Positions 15,394-23,559 of a DNA stretch of 33,820 nucleotides are shown here, piece after piece. Numbering within the stretch: the first letter of the stretch is position 1; every line of letters starts with the position of its first letter. The translations under genes and the position numbers were made by a program. The stretch is taken from NCBI GenBank assembly GCA_910585265.1, contig CAJUCA010000035.1:1-33820 (forward strand). Direction: 5' to 3'. This DNA comes from an uncultured Oscillospiraceae bacterium (GTDB taxonomy: Bacteria > Bacillota > Clostridia > Oscillospirales > Oscillospiraceae). The notes beneath the pieces were generated by a model. The model saw only the letters and a program-made list of their open reading frames with translations, ran no database searches and was not told the DNA's origin.

Positions 15394-16560
15394 ATGAATA
15401 TCCCCATCAACACCCCCGAGGGCACCCGGGACCGCCTGTTCTCCGAGTGCCTGGAACGCCGCCAGGTGCAGTCCGCCCTGGTGGAGCTGTTCCGCCGCCG
15501 GGGCTGCACCGAGGTCATCACCCCCGAGGTGGAGTACTACGACCTGTTCGTCCGGTCCGGCAACCCCATCCCCCAGGAGGCCATGCTCAAGATCATCGAC
15601 CGCTCCGGGCGGATCATGGTGATGCGGCCCGACTGCACCGCCCCCATCGCCCGGGTGGCGGCCACCAAGCTGAAGCATCTGCCCCTCCCCCAGCGGCTGT
15701 ATTACCAGCAGACCGTGTTCCGCGACCGGCTGGCCCATGCAGGCGGCAGCCGGGAGATCGCCCAGTGCGGCGTGGAGATGATCGGCGCAGTGGGGGAAAA
15801 GGCCGACCTGGAGATGGTGGCCATGGCGGTGGACGCCCTGCGCTGCTGCGGGCTGGCTCGGTTCCACATCGAGCTGGGCCACGCCGGGTTTTACCGGGCG
15901 TTGGCGGGCCGGATGAAGATGCCCCAGGAGGAGCTGGAGCGGCTGCGCGCCGCCATCGAGGGCAAGAGCTTCGCCCTGCTCAACGACCTGCTGGAGCCTT
16001 ACCTGGGCCAGGACGCCTGCGCCGCCCTGCGCCGCCTGCCCTACCTGTTCGGCGGGGCGGAGGTGCTGGACGAGGCCGAGGCCCTTGCGGGCCCCTGCGC
16101 CAGCCTGGACTACCTTCGGCGGCTGTCCGCCGAGCTGTCCGCCGCCGGGTACGGGGACTGTGTGCGCTTCGACCTGGGGCTGGTGCACCAGCTGGACTAT
16201 TATACCGGGGTGGTGTTCCGGGGGTACGCCGCCGGAGCGGGGGCCCCGGTGCTGTCCGGCGGGCGGTATGACGGCCTGATGGAGCAGTTTGGCCGGAAGG
16301 CGGAGGCCACCGGATTTGCCGTGGACGTGGACGCGGTGGGGGCCTGCCTCAACCTGGAGACGCCGGGGCTGGAGACGGTGATCCACTACGGCCCCGGCCA
16401 GCTCTCCCGGGCGTTGGCGGAGGTGGACGGCAGGCCCGCCGGGAGCTGCGAGCTGTCCCCCTGCCGGACGCTGGACAGCACCCTGTCCCTGGCCCGGGAA
16501 AAGGGAGCGGCAGAGGTGCTGGTTTTGGAGGACGGAATGGAAAGGCGGCTGACGGTATGA
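15394..16560 (+). CDS. hisZ: ATP phosphoribosyltransferase regulatory subunit
   Basis: HisZ is a histidyl-tRNA synthetase paralog without aminoacylation activity; it forms a hetero-octamer with short-form HisG and confers histidine feedback inhibition. The 388-aa protein starts INTPEGTRDRLF and has class II synthetase-like segments RPDCTAPIARVAATKL (motif 2 region), the YYQQTVFRD strand and GLVHQLDYYTGVVFRGYA. It lacks the C-terminal anticodon-binding domain of HisRS. The frame opens at 15283 upstream of the promoter; ATG 15394 has GGAGG at good spacing. It overlaps hisG by four bases, which fits a stoichiometric complex. Confidence 0.93.
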   Translation: MNIPINTPEGTRDRLFSECLERRQVQSALVELFRRRGCTEVITPEVEYYDLFVRSGNPIPQEAMLKIIDRSGRIMVMRPDCTAPIARVAATKLKHLPLPQRLYYQQTVFRDRLAHAGGSREIAQCGVEMIGAVGEKADLEMVAMAVDALRCCGLARFHIELGHAGFYRALAGRMKMPQEELERLRAAIEGKSFALLNDLLEPYLGQDACAALRRLPYLFGGAEVLDEAEALAGPCASLDYLRRLSAELSAAGYGDCVRFDLGLVHQLDYYTGVVFRGYAAGAGAPVLSGGRYDGLMEQFGRKAEATGFAVDVDAVGACLNLETPGLETVIHYGPGQLSRALAEVDGRPAGSCELSPCRTLDSTLSLAREKGAAEVLVLEDGMERRLTV

Positions 16561-17198
16561 GCGGACGGCTGAGAATCGCCCTGACCAAGGGACGCTTGCA
16601 GGACAAGTCGGTGGAGCTGTTCGAGGCGGCGGGGCTGGACTGCGCCCCGGTGCGCCATCCGGGGCGGCGGCTCGTCCACGCCCTGCCCAACTACCCGCTG
16701 GACGCGGTGCTGGCTAAAGCCCCCGACGTGATCACCTACGTGGAGCACGGCGTCTGCGACCTGGGCGTGGTGGGCAAGGACACCATTCTGGAGCGGGGCG
16801 GGGCCTTTTACGAGGTGCTGGATCTGGGCTTCGGGCGGTGCCGGTTCGCCCTGGCGGTGAAAGCCGGTTCGGACTTTTACGGCACCTACAAGACCCGGCG
16901 GGTCGCGTCCAAATACCCCAACGTCACCCGGGCCTTCTTCGAGGGCAAGGGGATGGACGTGGACATCATCAAGATCGAGGGCAGCGTGGAGCTGGCCCCC
17001 ATCCTGGACCTGGCGGACGGCATTGTGGACATCGTGGAGACGGGGGCCACCCTAAGAGAAAACGGTCTGGAGCCCATTGAGGACGTGGCCCAGGTGTCGG
17101 CGCGGCTCATTGTGAACACCGCGTCCATGAAGCTGCACAAGGACGGGATCACCGACTTTTTATCCCGCGTGGAGCGGGAGCTGGAGGGACGGGCATGA
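16557..17198 (+). CDS. hisG: ATP phosphoribosyltransferase, short form
   Basis: First enzyme of histidine synthesis: it joins ATP and PRPP to phosphoribosyl-ATP. The 213-aa length is the short form that lacks the regulatory domain and needs HisZ, which is encoded immediately upstream. Visible motifs are RIALTKGRLQDKSVELF at the start, DVITYVEHGVCDLGVVGKD, ASKYPNVTRAFFEGK and the PRPP-binding DIVETGATLRENGLEPIEDV region. The start overlaps hisZ and the stop overlaps hisD, both as ATGA. Confidence 0.96.
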   Translation: MSGRLRIALTKGRLQDKSVELFEAAGLDCAPVRHPGRRLVHALPNYPLDAVLAKAPDVITYVEHGVCDLGVVGKDTILERGGAFYEVLDLGFGRCRFALAVKAGSDFYGTYKTRRVASKYPNVTRAFFEGKGMDVDIIKIEGSVELAPILDLADGIVDIVETGATLRENGLEPIEDVAQVSARLIVNTASMKLHKDGITDFLSRVERELEGRA

Positions 17199-18469
17199 TA
17201 ACGATAATCCAAGCGGACGGCGTGGCGGAACGCCGTCAGATCGACGCCATGCGGGCGCGGGCGGCGGAGAAAAACGCGGACATTGAACGGGCGGTTCAGG
17301 CCATTCTGGAGGACGTGGGGCGGGAGGGCCTGCCCGCGGTGGAGCGGTACTCCCGGCAGTTCGACCACAACCCGCCCTATGAGATCGGGCGGGAGCGGCT
17401 GGATGCGGCGTACGCCGCCTGCCCGCCGGACCTGATCGCCGCCCTGGAGCACGCCGCCCGGAATATCCGGGACTACAACGAGAAGCTGCTGCAAAAAAGC
17501 GGGGAGTGGACCTCCCCCGACGGGGGCCGGGTGGGCCGGATCGTCCGGGGGCTGGGCCGGGTGGGGATCTATGTCCCCGGCGGCACCGCCGCCTACCCCA
17601 GCTCGGTGCTGATGAATGCCGTCCCCGCCAAGACGGCGGGGGTGGGAGAGATCGTCATGCTCACGCCCCCCACGGAGAATCTCAGCGACGCTGTGTTGGC
17701 GGCGGCGAAAATCGCCGGGGTGGACCGGGTCATCGCCGTGGGCGGTGCCCAGGCGGTGGCGGCGGTGACCTTCGGCGCGGGCTTCATCCCCCGGGTGGAT
17801 AAGCTGGTAGGGCCGGGGAACGCCTACGTGGCGGCGGCGAAGCGGCTGGCCTACGGCGCGCTGGACATCGACATGGTGGCGGGGCCATCGGAGGTGCTGG
17901 TGATCGCGGACAGGACCGCCGACCCGAAATACGTGGCCGCCGACCTGCTCAGCCAGGCCGAGCACGACAGGCTGGCCTCGGCGGTGCTGCTCACCGACGA
18001 CGGGGAGCTGGCCCAGGCGGTGGACGGCGAGATCGTCCGGCAGACGGGCTATCTCAGCCGCAGCGGGATCATGGAGGCGTCCCTCCGGGACTTCGGCTGC
18101 GCCATCGTGTGCGGGGATCTGGAGCGGTGCGTGGAGCTGGCCAACGAGATCGCGCCGGAGCACCTGGAGATCGTCACGGAGAACCCCCGCGCCCTGCTCC
18201 CCCGGATCGAGAACGCGGGGGCGGTGTTTTTGGGGGCGTACACGCCGGAGCCTTTGGGCGACTATCTGGCGGGGCCGGACCACGTCCTGCCCACCAGCGG
18301 GACGGCCCGGTTCTTCTCCCCCCTCAGCGTGGACAGCTTCCTCAAGTCCATGAGCGTGCTGGAGTTCAGCCGGGAGGCTTTGGAGCCCATTTCCGGGGAG
18401 ATCATCGCCCTGGCCCAGGCGGAGAAGCTCACCGCCCACGCCAATTCCATCCAGGTTCGGTTTGAGTGA
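17195..18469 (+). CDS. hisD: Histidinol dehydrogenase
   Basis: Zinc enzyme that catalyses the last two steps, L-histidinol to L-histidine, with NAD. The 424-aa protein is full length. It shows VGRIVRGLGRVGIYVPGG (in two conserved pieces), TPPTENLSDAVLAAAKIAGVD, the PGNAYVAAAKRLAYG nucleotide region, AGPSEVLVIAD, the SQAEHDRLASAVLLT zinc/catalytic segment and the C-terminal DHVLPTSGTARFFSPLSV and EKLTAHANSIQVRF motifs. It is coupled to hisG by a 4-base overlap and is followed by hisB after 15 bases. Confidence 0.97.
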   Translation: MITIIQADGVAERRQIDAMRARAAEKNADIERAVQAILEDVGREGLPAVERYSRQFDHNPPYEIGRERLDAAYAACPPDLIAALEHAARNIRDYNEKLLQKSGEWTSPDGGRVGRIVRGLGRVGIYVPGGTAAYPSSVLMNAVPAKTAGVGEIVMLTPPTENLSDAVLAAAKIAGVDRVIAVGGAQAVAAVTFGAGFIPRVDKLVGPGNAYVAAAKRLAYGALDIDMVAGPSEVLVIADRTADPKYVAADLLSQAEHDRLASAVLLTDDGELAQAVDGEIVRQTGYLSRSGIMEASLRDFGCAIVCGDLERCVELANEIAPEHLEIVTENPRALLPRIENAGAVFLGAYTPEPLGDYLAGPDHVLPTSGTARFFSPLSVDSFLKSMSVLEFSREALEPISGEIIALAQAEKLTAHANSIQVRFE

Positions 18470-18484
18470 AAGGAGGGCGCGTCC

Positions 18485-19060
18485 ATGCGTCAAGCGTCCA
18501 TTCAGCGCACCACAAAAGAGACGGATATCACCCTCACCCTCTGCCTGGACGGGGGGGAGGTCAGCGTCTCCACGGGCATCGGCTTCTTCGACCATATGCT
18601 CACCGCCTTTGCCTTTTACGCCGGGTTCGGGCTGGATCTGTCCGCTTTAGGCGATCTCCATGTGGACGGGCACCACACGGTGGAGGATGTGGGCATCGTG
18701 CTGGGGCAGGCGTTCCGGGAGGCGTTGGGGGAACGGAAGGGCATCCGGCGGTTCGGCATGGTGTTCGTGCCCATGGACGAGGCCCTGTGCCGCACGGTGC
18801 TGGACCTGTCCAACCGGCCCTTCCTGGTGTTTGACGCGCCCATGCCCCAGCCCGTGATCGGCGGCTATGACAGCTGCCTCACCGTGGAGTTTATGCGGGC
18901 CTTCGCGGTGAACGGGGGGCTGACCCTCCACCAGAAATGCGAGTACGGGGACAACGCCCACCACATCACCGAGGCCCTGTTCAAATCCCTGGGGCTGGCC
19001 CTGAAGGAGGCCGTCCGGGTGGAGGGGGAGGGCGTGACCTCCACCAAGGGGGCCTTGTGA
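18485..19060 (+). CDS. hisB: Imidazoleglycerol-phosphate dehydratase
   Basis: Manganese enzyme that dehydrates imidazoleglycerol phosphate to imidazoleacetol phosphate. The 191-aa product is the monofunctional form with no histidinol-phosphatase domain. Metal-binding His motifs GFFDHMLTAFAFY, DLHVDGHHTVEDVGIVLG and the second repeat KCEYGDNAHHITEALFKSLGLAL (read in parts) are present. AAAGGAGG precedes the ATG. The stop shares its last base with the hisH start (TGATG). Confidence 0.97.
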   Translation: MRQASIQRTTKETDITLTLCLDGGEVSVSTGIGFFDHMLTAFAFYAGFGLDLSALGDLHVDGHHTVEDVGIVLGQAFREALGERKGIRRFGMVFVPMDEALCRTVLDLSNRPFLVFDAPMPQPVIGGYDSCLTVEFMRAFAVNGGLTLHQKCEYGDNAHHITEALFKSLGLALKEAVRVEGEGVTSTKGAL

Positions 19061-19668
19061 TGAAAACCATCGCCATTGTGGACTACGGCGTGGGAAACCT
19101 GAAAAGCGTTTCCAACGCCCTGGCCTACCTGGGCTTGAACCCTCTGGTCACCGGGGACGCCGGGGAGATCGAGAAGGCGGACGCCCTGATCCTGCCCGGC
19201 GTGGGGGCCTTCCCCGCCGGGGCGGACAAGCTGCGGGAGACGGGGCTGGACAGGACCGTGATCCGGCAGGCGGGGCGCAAGCCCGTCCTGGGCATCTGCC
19301 TGGGAATGCAGCTCCTGTTTGACTGGGGGGAGGAGGGACGGCGGTGCGCCGGACTGGGCCTCATCCACGGCAGGGTGGAACGGATCCCCACGGAGCGGAA
19401 GCTGCCCCACATCGGCTGGAACAGCCTGAGCTTCCCCAACCCCTCCCCCCTGTTCCGGGGGCTGGACGAGGGGGCCTATGTGTACTTTGTCCACTCCTAC
19501 TGCGGCTGTGCCGCCCGGGAGGAGGACGTGCTCGCCGCCGCCCAATACGGCCCGTTGGTGACGGCGGCGGTGGGGCGGGACGGCGTGTACGGCTGCCAGT
19601 TCCACCCGGAAAAGAGCGGCGAGACCGGCCTGCAAATTCTAAAGAATTTTGGAGCGTTCATCTCATGA
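19060..19668 (+). CDS. hisH: Imidazole glycerol phosphate synthase, glutaminase subunit
   Basis: Class I glutamine amidotransferase that feeds ammonia to HisF. In the 202-aa protein the nucleophile is Cys80 in GICLGMQLLF and the His/Glu pair is His182/Glu184 in CQFHPEKSG. The N-terminus IAIVDYGVGNLKSV is typical. The upstream frame (to 18937) is inside hisB; the ATG at 19060 is the natural start. It is coupled to hisA by a 4-base overlap. Confidence 0.96.
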   Translation: MKTIAIVDYGVGNLKSVSNALAYLGLNPLVTGDAGEIEKADALILPGVGAFPAGADKLRETGLDRTVIRQAGRKPVLGICLGMQLLFDWGEEGRRCAGLGLIHGRVERIPTERKLPHIGWNSLSFPNPSPLFRGLDEGAYVYFVHSYCGCAAREEDVLAAAQYGPLVTAAVGRDGVYGCQFHPEKSGETGLQILKNFGAFIS

Positions 19669-20390
19669 TACTGTTACCTGCCATCGACATGAAGGACGGG
19701 CGGTGCGTCCGTCTGAAAAAAGGGGAGTTCTCCACCGTCAGCCAGGTGGCCAACAGCGCGCTGGAGACGGCGAAGGCCTTCGCCGCCGCCGGGGCCAGAT
19801 GGGTCCACATGGTGGATCTGGACGGGGCCCGGGACGGGGTGCGGCACAACTTCCCCCTGATTTATCAAGTGATCCAGGAATCCGGCCTGTCCGTGGAGCT
19901 GGGCGGCGGGATCAAAAACGAGCTGGACGTGATCACCGTCGGCGAGGCCGGGGCCGCCCGGATGGTCATCGGCTCCGCCGCCGTCACCAGGCCGGAGGTG
20001 GTGGACTACGCCCTGAAGCAGTATGGCCCGGAGCGGGTGGCGGTGGGCATCGACTGCCTGGACGGGCGTGTGCGCACTGCGGGCTGGGAGCACGACTCCG
20101 GACTGCGGGGCGTGGAGCTGGCCCGCCGGATGGAGGCGCGGGGAGTTCAGACCCTGATCTATACCGACATCGCCACCGACGGGATGCTGTCCGGCCCCAG
20201 CTTTGAGCAGCTGGCGGAATTGCAGGGGGCGGTGGGGTGCCGGATCGTGGCCTCCGGCGGGGTGACTACCCTGGACGATGTGAAGCGGCTCCGGGACATG
20301 GGGCTGTACGGGGCCATCATCGGCAAGGCGTACTATGCCGGTTCTTTGGACTTGGCGGAAGCCGTCCGGGAAGCGGGGCCGCAGTCATGA
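19665..20390 (+). CDS. hisA: ProFAR isomerase
   Basis: HisA, the TIM-barrel isomerase that opens the ribose of ProFAR to PRFAR, the substrate of HisF-HisH. The 241-aa protein begins ILLPAIDMKDGRCVRL with catalytic Asp8, has VELGGGIKN and MVIGSAAVT phosphate-binding loops, and YTDIATDGMLSGP near the second catalytic Asp. Its ATG overlaps the hisH stop, and its own stop overlaps the start of the P-loop gene that separates it from hisF. Confidence 0.96.
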   Translation: MILLPAIDMKDGRCVRLKKGEFSTVSQVANSALETAKAFAAAGARWVHMVDLDGARDGVRHNFPLIYQVIQESGLSVELGGGIKNELDVITVGEAGAARMVIGSAAVTRPEVVDYALKQYGPERVAVGIDCLDGRVRTAGWEHDSGLRGVELARRMEARGVQTLIYTDIATDGMLSGPSFEQLAELQGAVGCRIVASGGVTTLDDVKRLRDMGLYGAIIGKAYYAGSLDLAEAVREAGPQS

Positions 20391-20896
20391 AGATCGCGGT
20401 GCTGGGCTACTGCGGGGCGGGGAAATCCACTCTGGCCCGGACGCTGGGGGCGCGGTACGGTATCCCGGTGCTGCACTTCGACACCATCCAGTTTACCCCT
20501 GGGTGGCAGGAGCGGGATCGGGACGAGGCCCATCGGATGGTTCACGACTTCATGGAAAACCCGGAGTGGGTGATCGAGGGGAACTACACCAAGTTCGAGT
20601 TTGAGCGGCGGTTGGAGGAAGCGGACAAAGTTATCATGGTTGATCTTCCCCGGCTGGCCTGCTTTGTCCGGGCCTGGAAACGGTATTTCCGCTATCGGGG
20701 GAAAAGCCGGCCCGACATGGCCGAGGGCTGTAACGAGAAAATGGATCTGGAATTTATGTGGTGGATTTTGTGGAAGGGCCGCAGGGTGCAGAAGAAAAAA
20801 TGGCTTGCGGCGGGCTTGGAGAACTGCATGGATAAGGTAACCGTTTTAAAGAGCCAAAAGGAAATCGACCGATATTTGGAGGGGCTTTCATGTTAG
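20387..20896 (+). CDS. P-loop kinase-like ATPase (FlaR/adenylate kinase-like)
   Basis: A 169-aa P-loop NTPase of the group often named DNA topology modulation protein FlaR, related to small-molecule and adenylate kinases. The Walker A motif GYCGAGKST is at residues 7-15, followed by VLHFDTIQFTPGW and WVIEGNYTKFEFERRL, a substrate-side and lid pattern of this family, and VIMVDLPRLACFVRAWKR. The real substrate is unknown. The ATG overlaps the hisA stop by four bases and the gene overlaps hisF by seven, so it is fully embedded in the histidine operon although no role in histidine synthesis is known. Its DNA is slightly less G+C-rich than the his genes. Confidence 0.8.
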   Translation: MKIAVLGYCGAGKSTLARTLGARYGIPVLHFDTIQFTPGWQERDRDEAHRMVHDFMENPEWVIEGNYTKFEFERRLEEADKVIMVDLPRLACFVRAWKRYFRYRGKSRPDMAEGCNEKMDLEFMWWILWKGRRVQKKKWLAAGLENCMDKVTVLKSQKEIDRYLEGLSC

Positions 20897-21648
20897 CCAA
20901 GCGCATCATCCCCTGCCTGGACGTGCGGGACGGCCGGGTGGTGAAGGGGGTCAATTTCGTGAACATCCGGGACGCGGGCGACCCGGTGGAGCTGGCGAAA
21001 TTCTATTCGGACCAGGGGGCGGACGAGATCGTGTTCCTGGACATCACCGCCACCAGCGACGCCCGGGACACCGTGGCCGATGTGGTGGAGCGCACCGCCT
21101 CCCAGGTGTTCGTGCCCCTCACCGTGGGGGGCGGCATCCGCACCCTGGAGGACTTCCGGCGTCTGCTCCGGGCGGGGGCGGACAAGATCTCGGTGAACTC
21201 CGCCGCCGTGAAGGACGAGACGCTGATTTCCAGGGCGGCGGAGCGGTTCGGCTCCCAGTGCGTGGTGCTGGCCATCGACGCCCGGCGCAGGCCGGAGGGC
21301 TGGTACGAGGTGGTGACGGCGGGGGGCCGCACCCCCACCGGGCTGGACGCGGTGGCCTGGGCCAGGCGGGGCCAGGAGCTGGGGGCGGGGGAAATTCTGC
21401 TCACCTCCATGGACGCGGACGGCACCAAGGCGGGCTTTGACCTGGACATGACCCGGGCGGTGACGGAGGCGGTGTCCGTTCCGGTGATCGCCTCTGGGGG
21501 GTGCGGCAGCCTGGAGCACTTCGCGGAGGTGTTTGAGCAGACGGGCTGCGACGCGGCCCTGGCGGCGTCCCTGTTCCACTTCGGGGAGCTGACGGTGCCC
21601 CAGGTGAAGGACTTCCTGCGGGGACGGAATATCCCGGTGCGGAGGTGA
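20890..21648 (+). CDS. hisF: Imidazole glycerol phosphate synthase, cyclase subunit
   Basis: TIM-barrel cyclase that uses HisH-derived ammonia to convert PRFAR to imidazoleglycerol phosphate and AICAR. The 252-aa protein starts RIIPCLDVRDGRVVKGVNF with catalytic Asp11, has VPLTVGGGIRTLEDF, the VVLAIDAR strand with the second catalytic Asp and LLTSMDADGTKAGFD. Its start lies within the last codons of the preceding P-loop gene, with GGAGG upstream. Confidence 0.97.
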   Translation: MLAKRIIPCLDVRDGRVVKGVNFVNIRDAGDPVELAKFYSDQGADEIVFLDITATSDARDTVADVVERTASQVFVPLTVGGGIRTLEDFRRLLRAGADKISVNSAAVKDETLISRAAERFGSQCVVLAIDARRRPEGWYEVVTAGGRTPTGLDAVAWARRGQELGAGEILLTSMDADGTKAGFDLDMTRAVTEAVSVPVIASGGCGSLEHFAEVFEQTGCDAALAASLFHFGELTVPQVKDFLRGRNIPVRR

Positions 21649-21654
21649 GGAACC

Positions 21655-21822
21655 GTGATAGACGATCTGCTGGAGCTGGTGCTGGATATCGTCGGCGAGA
21701 TGGTGGGGGCCGTGGTAGAAAGCAAGGTGGAAAAACGCAGGCGGACGAAAAAGGAACGGCCCTCTGTAAAGGGGAAGGAACCATGGGAGCGGAGGAAGGA
21801 AACTCCGCCCTGGGAGGAATAG
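21655..21822 (+). CDS. 55-aa small protein within the his operon
   Basis: A GTG-started frame (VIDDLLELVLDIVGEMVGAV at the start, initiator Met) of 55 codons fills the gap between hisF and hisI. GAGGTGAGG lies just upstream at fitting distance, and the stop is three bases before the hisI ATG. The first 22 residues form an acidic amphipathic or hydrophobic helix; the rest is strongly basic (KRRRTKK) and ends in PPWEE. There is no complete membrane span. I do not recognise the family; it may be a small helper or membrane-surface peptide, or non-functional spacer. Confidence 0.5.
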   Translation: MIDDLLELVLDIVGEMVGAVVESKVEKRRRTKKERPSVKGKEPWERRKETPPWEE

Positions 21823-21825
21823 GAA

Positions 21826-22146
21826 ATGTTTGATCTGGATCTGCTGTTTCAAAAATCGGAGCTGATCCCGGTGGTGATCCAGCACGCGGACAGCAAGGAC
21901 GTGCTGATGGTGGGCTTCACCAACCGGGAGGCGGTGGAGCTGACCCTGAAAACAAAAACCGCCTGGTTCTGGAGCCGGAGCCGCCAGACGCTCTGGAACA
22001 AGGGGGAGACCAGCGGAAATTACCTCCACGTCCGGGAGGTTTACGCCGACTGCGACACGGACACCCTGCTCTACCTCTGTGCCCCCGACGGCCCCACCTG
22101 CCACACGGGAGCAGACAGTTGCTTTTTCCGGCGGATTGATCTATAA
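21826..22146 (+). CDS. hisI: Phosphoribosyl-AMP cyclohydrolase
   Basis: Zinc enzyme that opens the purine ring of phosphoribosyl-AMP. The 106-aa single-domain protein shows VLMVGFTNREAVELTLKT, WFWSRSRQTLWNKGETSGN, and the metal-binding VYADCDTDTLLYLC and GPTCHTGADSCFF segments. It is separate from HisE, which is the next gene. The ATG has GGGAGGAATAGG upstream. Length and motifs are complete. Confidence 0.96.
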   Translation: MFDLDLLFQKSELIPVVIQHADSKDVLMVGFTNREAVELTLKTKTAWFWSRSRQTLWNKGETSGNYLHVREVYADCDTDTLLYLCAPDGPTCHTGADSCFFRRIDL

Positions 22147-22172
22147 TAACAAAAGCGCGGGAGGGATATGCT

Positions 22173-22499
22173 ATGGACAGCACATTGGAGGCCCTGTACC
22201 AGGTGATTCTGGACCGGAAGGCCAACCCACAGGAAGGCTCCTACACCTGCTACCTGTTCGGCAAGGGGCTGGATAAGATCCTGAAAAAGGTGGGGGAGGA
22301 GTGCGCCGAGACCATCATCGCGGCGAAGAACGGCGTCCCCACCGATACGGTGGGGGAGGTGTCCGACCTCATCTACCACCTGCTGGTGATGCTGGCGGAA
22401 CAGGGGATTCCCCTGGAGGACGTGCTGGCCGAGCTGAGCCGCCGCGCGGAGAAAATCGGAAACCTGAAGCAGATGAAACAGGTGGATAAGGAGAGTTGA
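22173..22499 (+). CDS. hisE: Phosphoribosyl-ATP pyrophosphatase
   Basis: MazG-like all-alpha enzyme that hydrolyses phosphoribosyl-ATP to phosphoribosyl-AMP, the second step of the pathway. The 108-aa product has KILKKVGEECAETIIAAKN with the acidic metal ligands and GEVSDLIYHLLVMLAEQG. It closes the histidine cluster. The aminotransferase hisC and a histidinol-phosphatase gene are not seen in this window and must be elsewhere if the pathway is complete. Confidence 0.95.
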   Translation: MDSTLEALYQVILDRKANPQEGSYTCYLFGKGLDKILKKVGEECAETIIAAKNGVPTDTVGEVSDLIYHLLVMLAEQGIPLEDVLAELSRRAEKIGNLKQMKQVDKES

Positions 22500-22501
22500 C
22501 C

Positions 22502-23221
22502 ATGGAAGAACGCAACATAAACCGCTATGACTTTGACAGCGATTACGCCAAGGCGCACCTGACGCTGAACCAGTATGTGGCCCGGACCTACGGCTGGATG
22601 TTCGTGGGGCTGATGATCACCTTTGCGCTGGCGGCGGTGCTGGCCTACACGGGGACGGTATTCTACCTGTTCTCCATCCCATCCCTGCCCATAATTCTGC
22701 TGATCGCCGAGCTGGCGGTGGTGCTGATCCTGTCCGCCGGCATCCAGAAGCGGCCGGTGGGAGTGACGCGGATGCTGTTCGCGCTGTACTCCCTGATCAA
22801 CGGCATGGTGTTCTCGGTGTACTTCGTCCTGTATGAGGTGGCCAACCTCATCTTCATCTTTGGGCTGACCGCGCTGTTTTTCGGGGCGTTCGCGCTGTAC
22901 GGGCGGTTTACCAAAACCGACCTGTCCCGGCTGCGCCCGCTGCTCATCGGCGGGCTGATCTTCCTGCTCATCGCGGGGCTGCTGATGATGTTCATCGACT
23001 TCAGCCCGCTGGAGCGGATTGTGTGCATGGTGGGCATTGTGGTGTTCCTGTGCTTCACCGCCTATGACACCCAGAAGATCAAGGCCAACTACGAGTATTT
23101 CTATGGCGACGAGGCGATGCTGCAAAAGGCGTCCATCTACTCCGCCCTCCAGCTCTATCTGGATTTTATCAACCTGTTTTTGTACCTGCTGCGGTTCCTG
23201 GGCAGGAACAGCCGCAGATAA
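22502..23221 (+). CDS. Bax inhibitor-1/YccA family membrane protein
   Basis: A 239-aa protein with seven predicted transmembrane helices after a short charged N-terminus (MEERNINRYDFDSDYAKAH). The segments TYGWMFVGLMITFALAAVLA, LIADLL-like helix 2, and the C-terminal FLCFTAYDTQKIKANY motif with its acidic residues mark the BI-1/YccA (UPF0005) family; bacterial members such as YetJ act as pH-sensitive calcium leak channels. A TTG at 22496 is in frame but ATG 22502 fits the AAGGAG site. The start follows hisE by two bases, so it is probably the last gene of the his transcript. Confidence 0.9.
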   Translation: MEERNINRYDFDSDYAKAHLTLNQYVARTYGWMFVGLMITFALAAVLAYTGTVFYLFSIPSLPIILLIAELAVVLILSAGIQKRPVGVTRMLFALYSLINGMVFSVYFVLYEVANLIFIFGLTALFFGAFALYGRFTKTDLSRLRPLLIGGLIFLLIAGLLMMFIDFSPLERIVCMVGIVVFLCFTAYDTQKIKANYEYFYGDEAMLQKASIYSALQLYLDFINLFLYLLRFLGRNSRR

Positions 23222-23224
23222 ACG

Positions 23225-23262
23225 AAAAAACCCGGCCGCTGTCTCAAGCGGCCGGGTTTTTT
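23225..23262 (+). terminator. Rho-independent terminator of the his operon
   Basis: Stem AAACCCGGCCGCT/AGCGGCCGGGTTT with a small loop followed by a T-run, just after the BI-1 family gene. Confidence 0.93.
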
Positions 23263-23264
23263 CC

Positions 23265-23290
23265 AAAATAAAAACGTCCCCAAAGGGACG
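23265..23290 (-). terminator. Terminator of the 26-codon minus-strand gene
   Basis: On the minus strand a CGTCCC/GGGACG stem (23290-23275) with a 4-nt loop runs into a T-rich tail (complement of the A-run 23265-23274). It lies about 35 bases after the small ORF stop and is independent of the neighbouring plus-strand terminator. Confidence 0.7.
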
Positions 23291-23323
23291 AGTCATCTTT
23301 GCCTGTGAAGTTTCCGTCTGCCC

Positions 23324-23404
23324 TCAGCGGTCGCTGGGAACGGTAATCTCTCCGGCGAAGATCAACTCGTCGATATCAACGGGAACAGTGTGGATGACCT
23401 TCAT
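23324..23404 (-). CDS. 26-aa small protein with complete expression signals
   Basis: A 26-codon ORF beginning MKVIHTVPVDIDELIF and ending TVPSDR. An ATG six bases earlier (23410) is in frame, but AGGAGG (23418-23413) is eight bases from ATG 23404 and only two from the earlier one, so 23404 is preferred. A consensus promoter lies 33 bases upstream and a terminator follows. The peptide has no Cys and no membrane span; it is acidic in the middle. I do not recognise it. The full set of signals makes a real small gene, or a small regulatory RNA that contains it, likely. Confidence 0.6.
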   Translation of the reverse strand: MKVIHTVPVDIDELIFAGEITVPSDR

Positions 23405-23436
23405 TGCCATCGCCTCCTTTCCTATGGGTTTGCTAT

Positions 23437-23465
23437 AGTATAGCAGGTTTTGATTGGATTGTAAA
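23437..23465 (-). promoter_or_regulatory. Sigma-A promoter of the small minus-strand gene
   Basis: On the minus strand TTTACA (23465-23460), 17-base spacer, TATACT (23442-23437). Close to consensus on both boxes. Confidence 0.8.
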
Positions 23466-23559
23466 GGGTTTTTTGTAATATTTATGAATTTACATAATAC
23501 TTACAGTATTTCATATATTTGGAAATTGTCTCTGAGCACGCCCGGGAGCGGAATAGGGT

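Noticed and set aside
16886..18595. A 569-codon minus-strand frame opposite hisG-hisD
   Set aside because: Shadow frame of the his genes with low-complexity Gly/His/Arg content and no recognisable motif.
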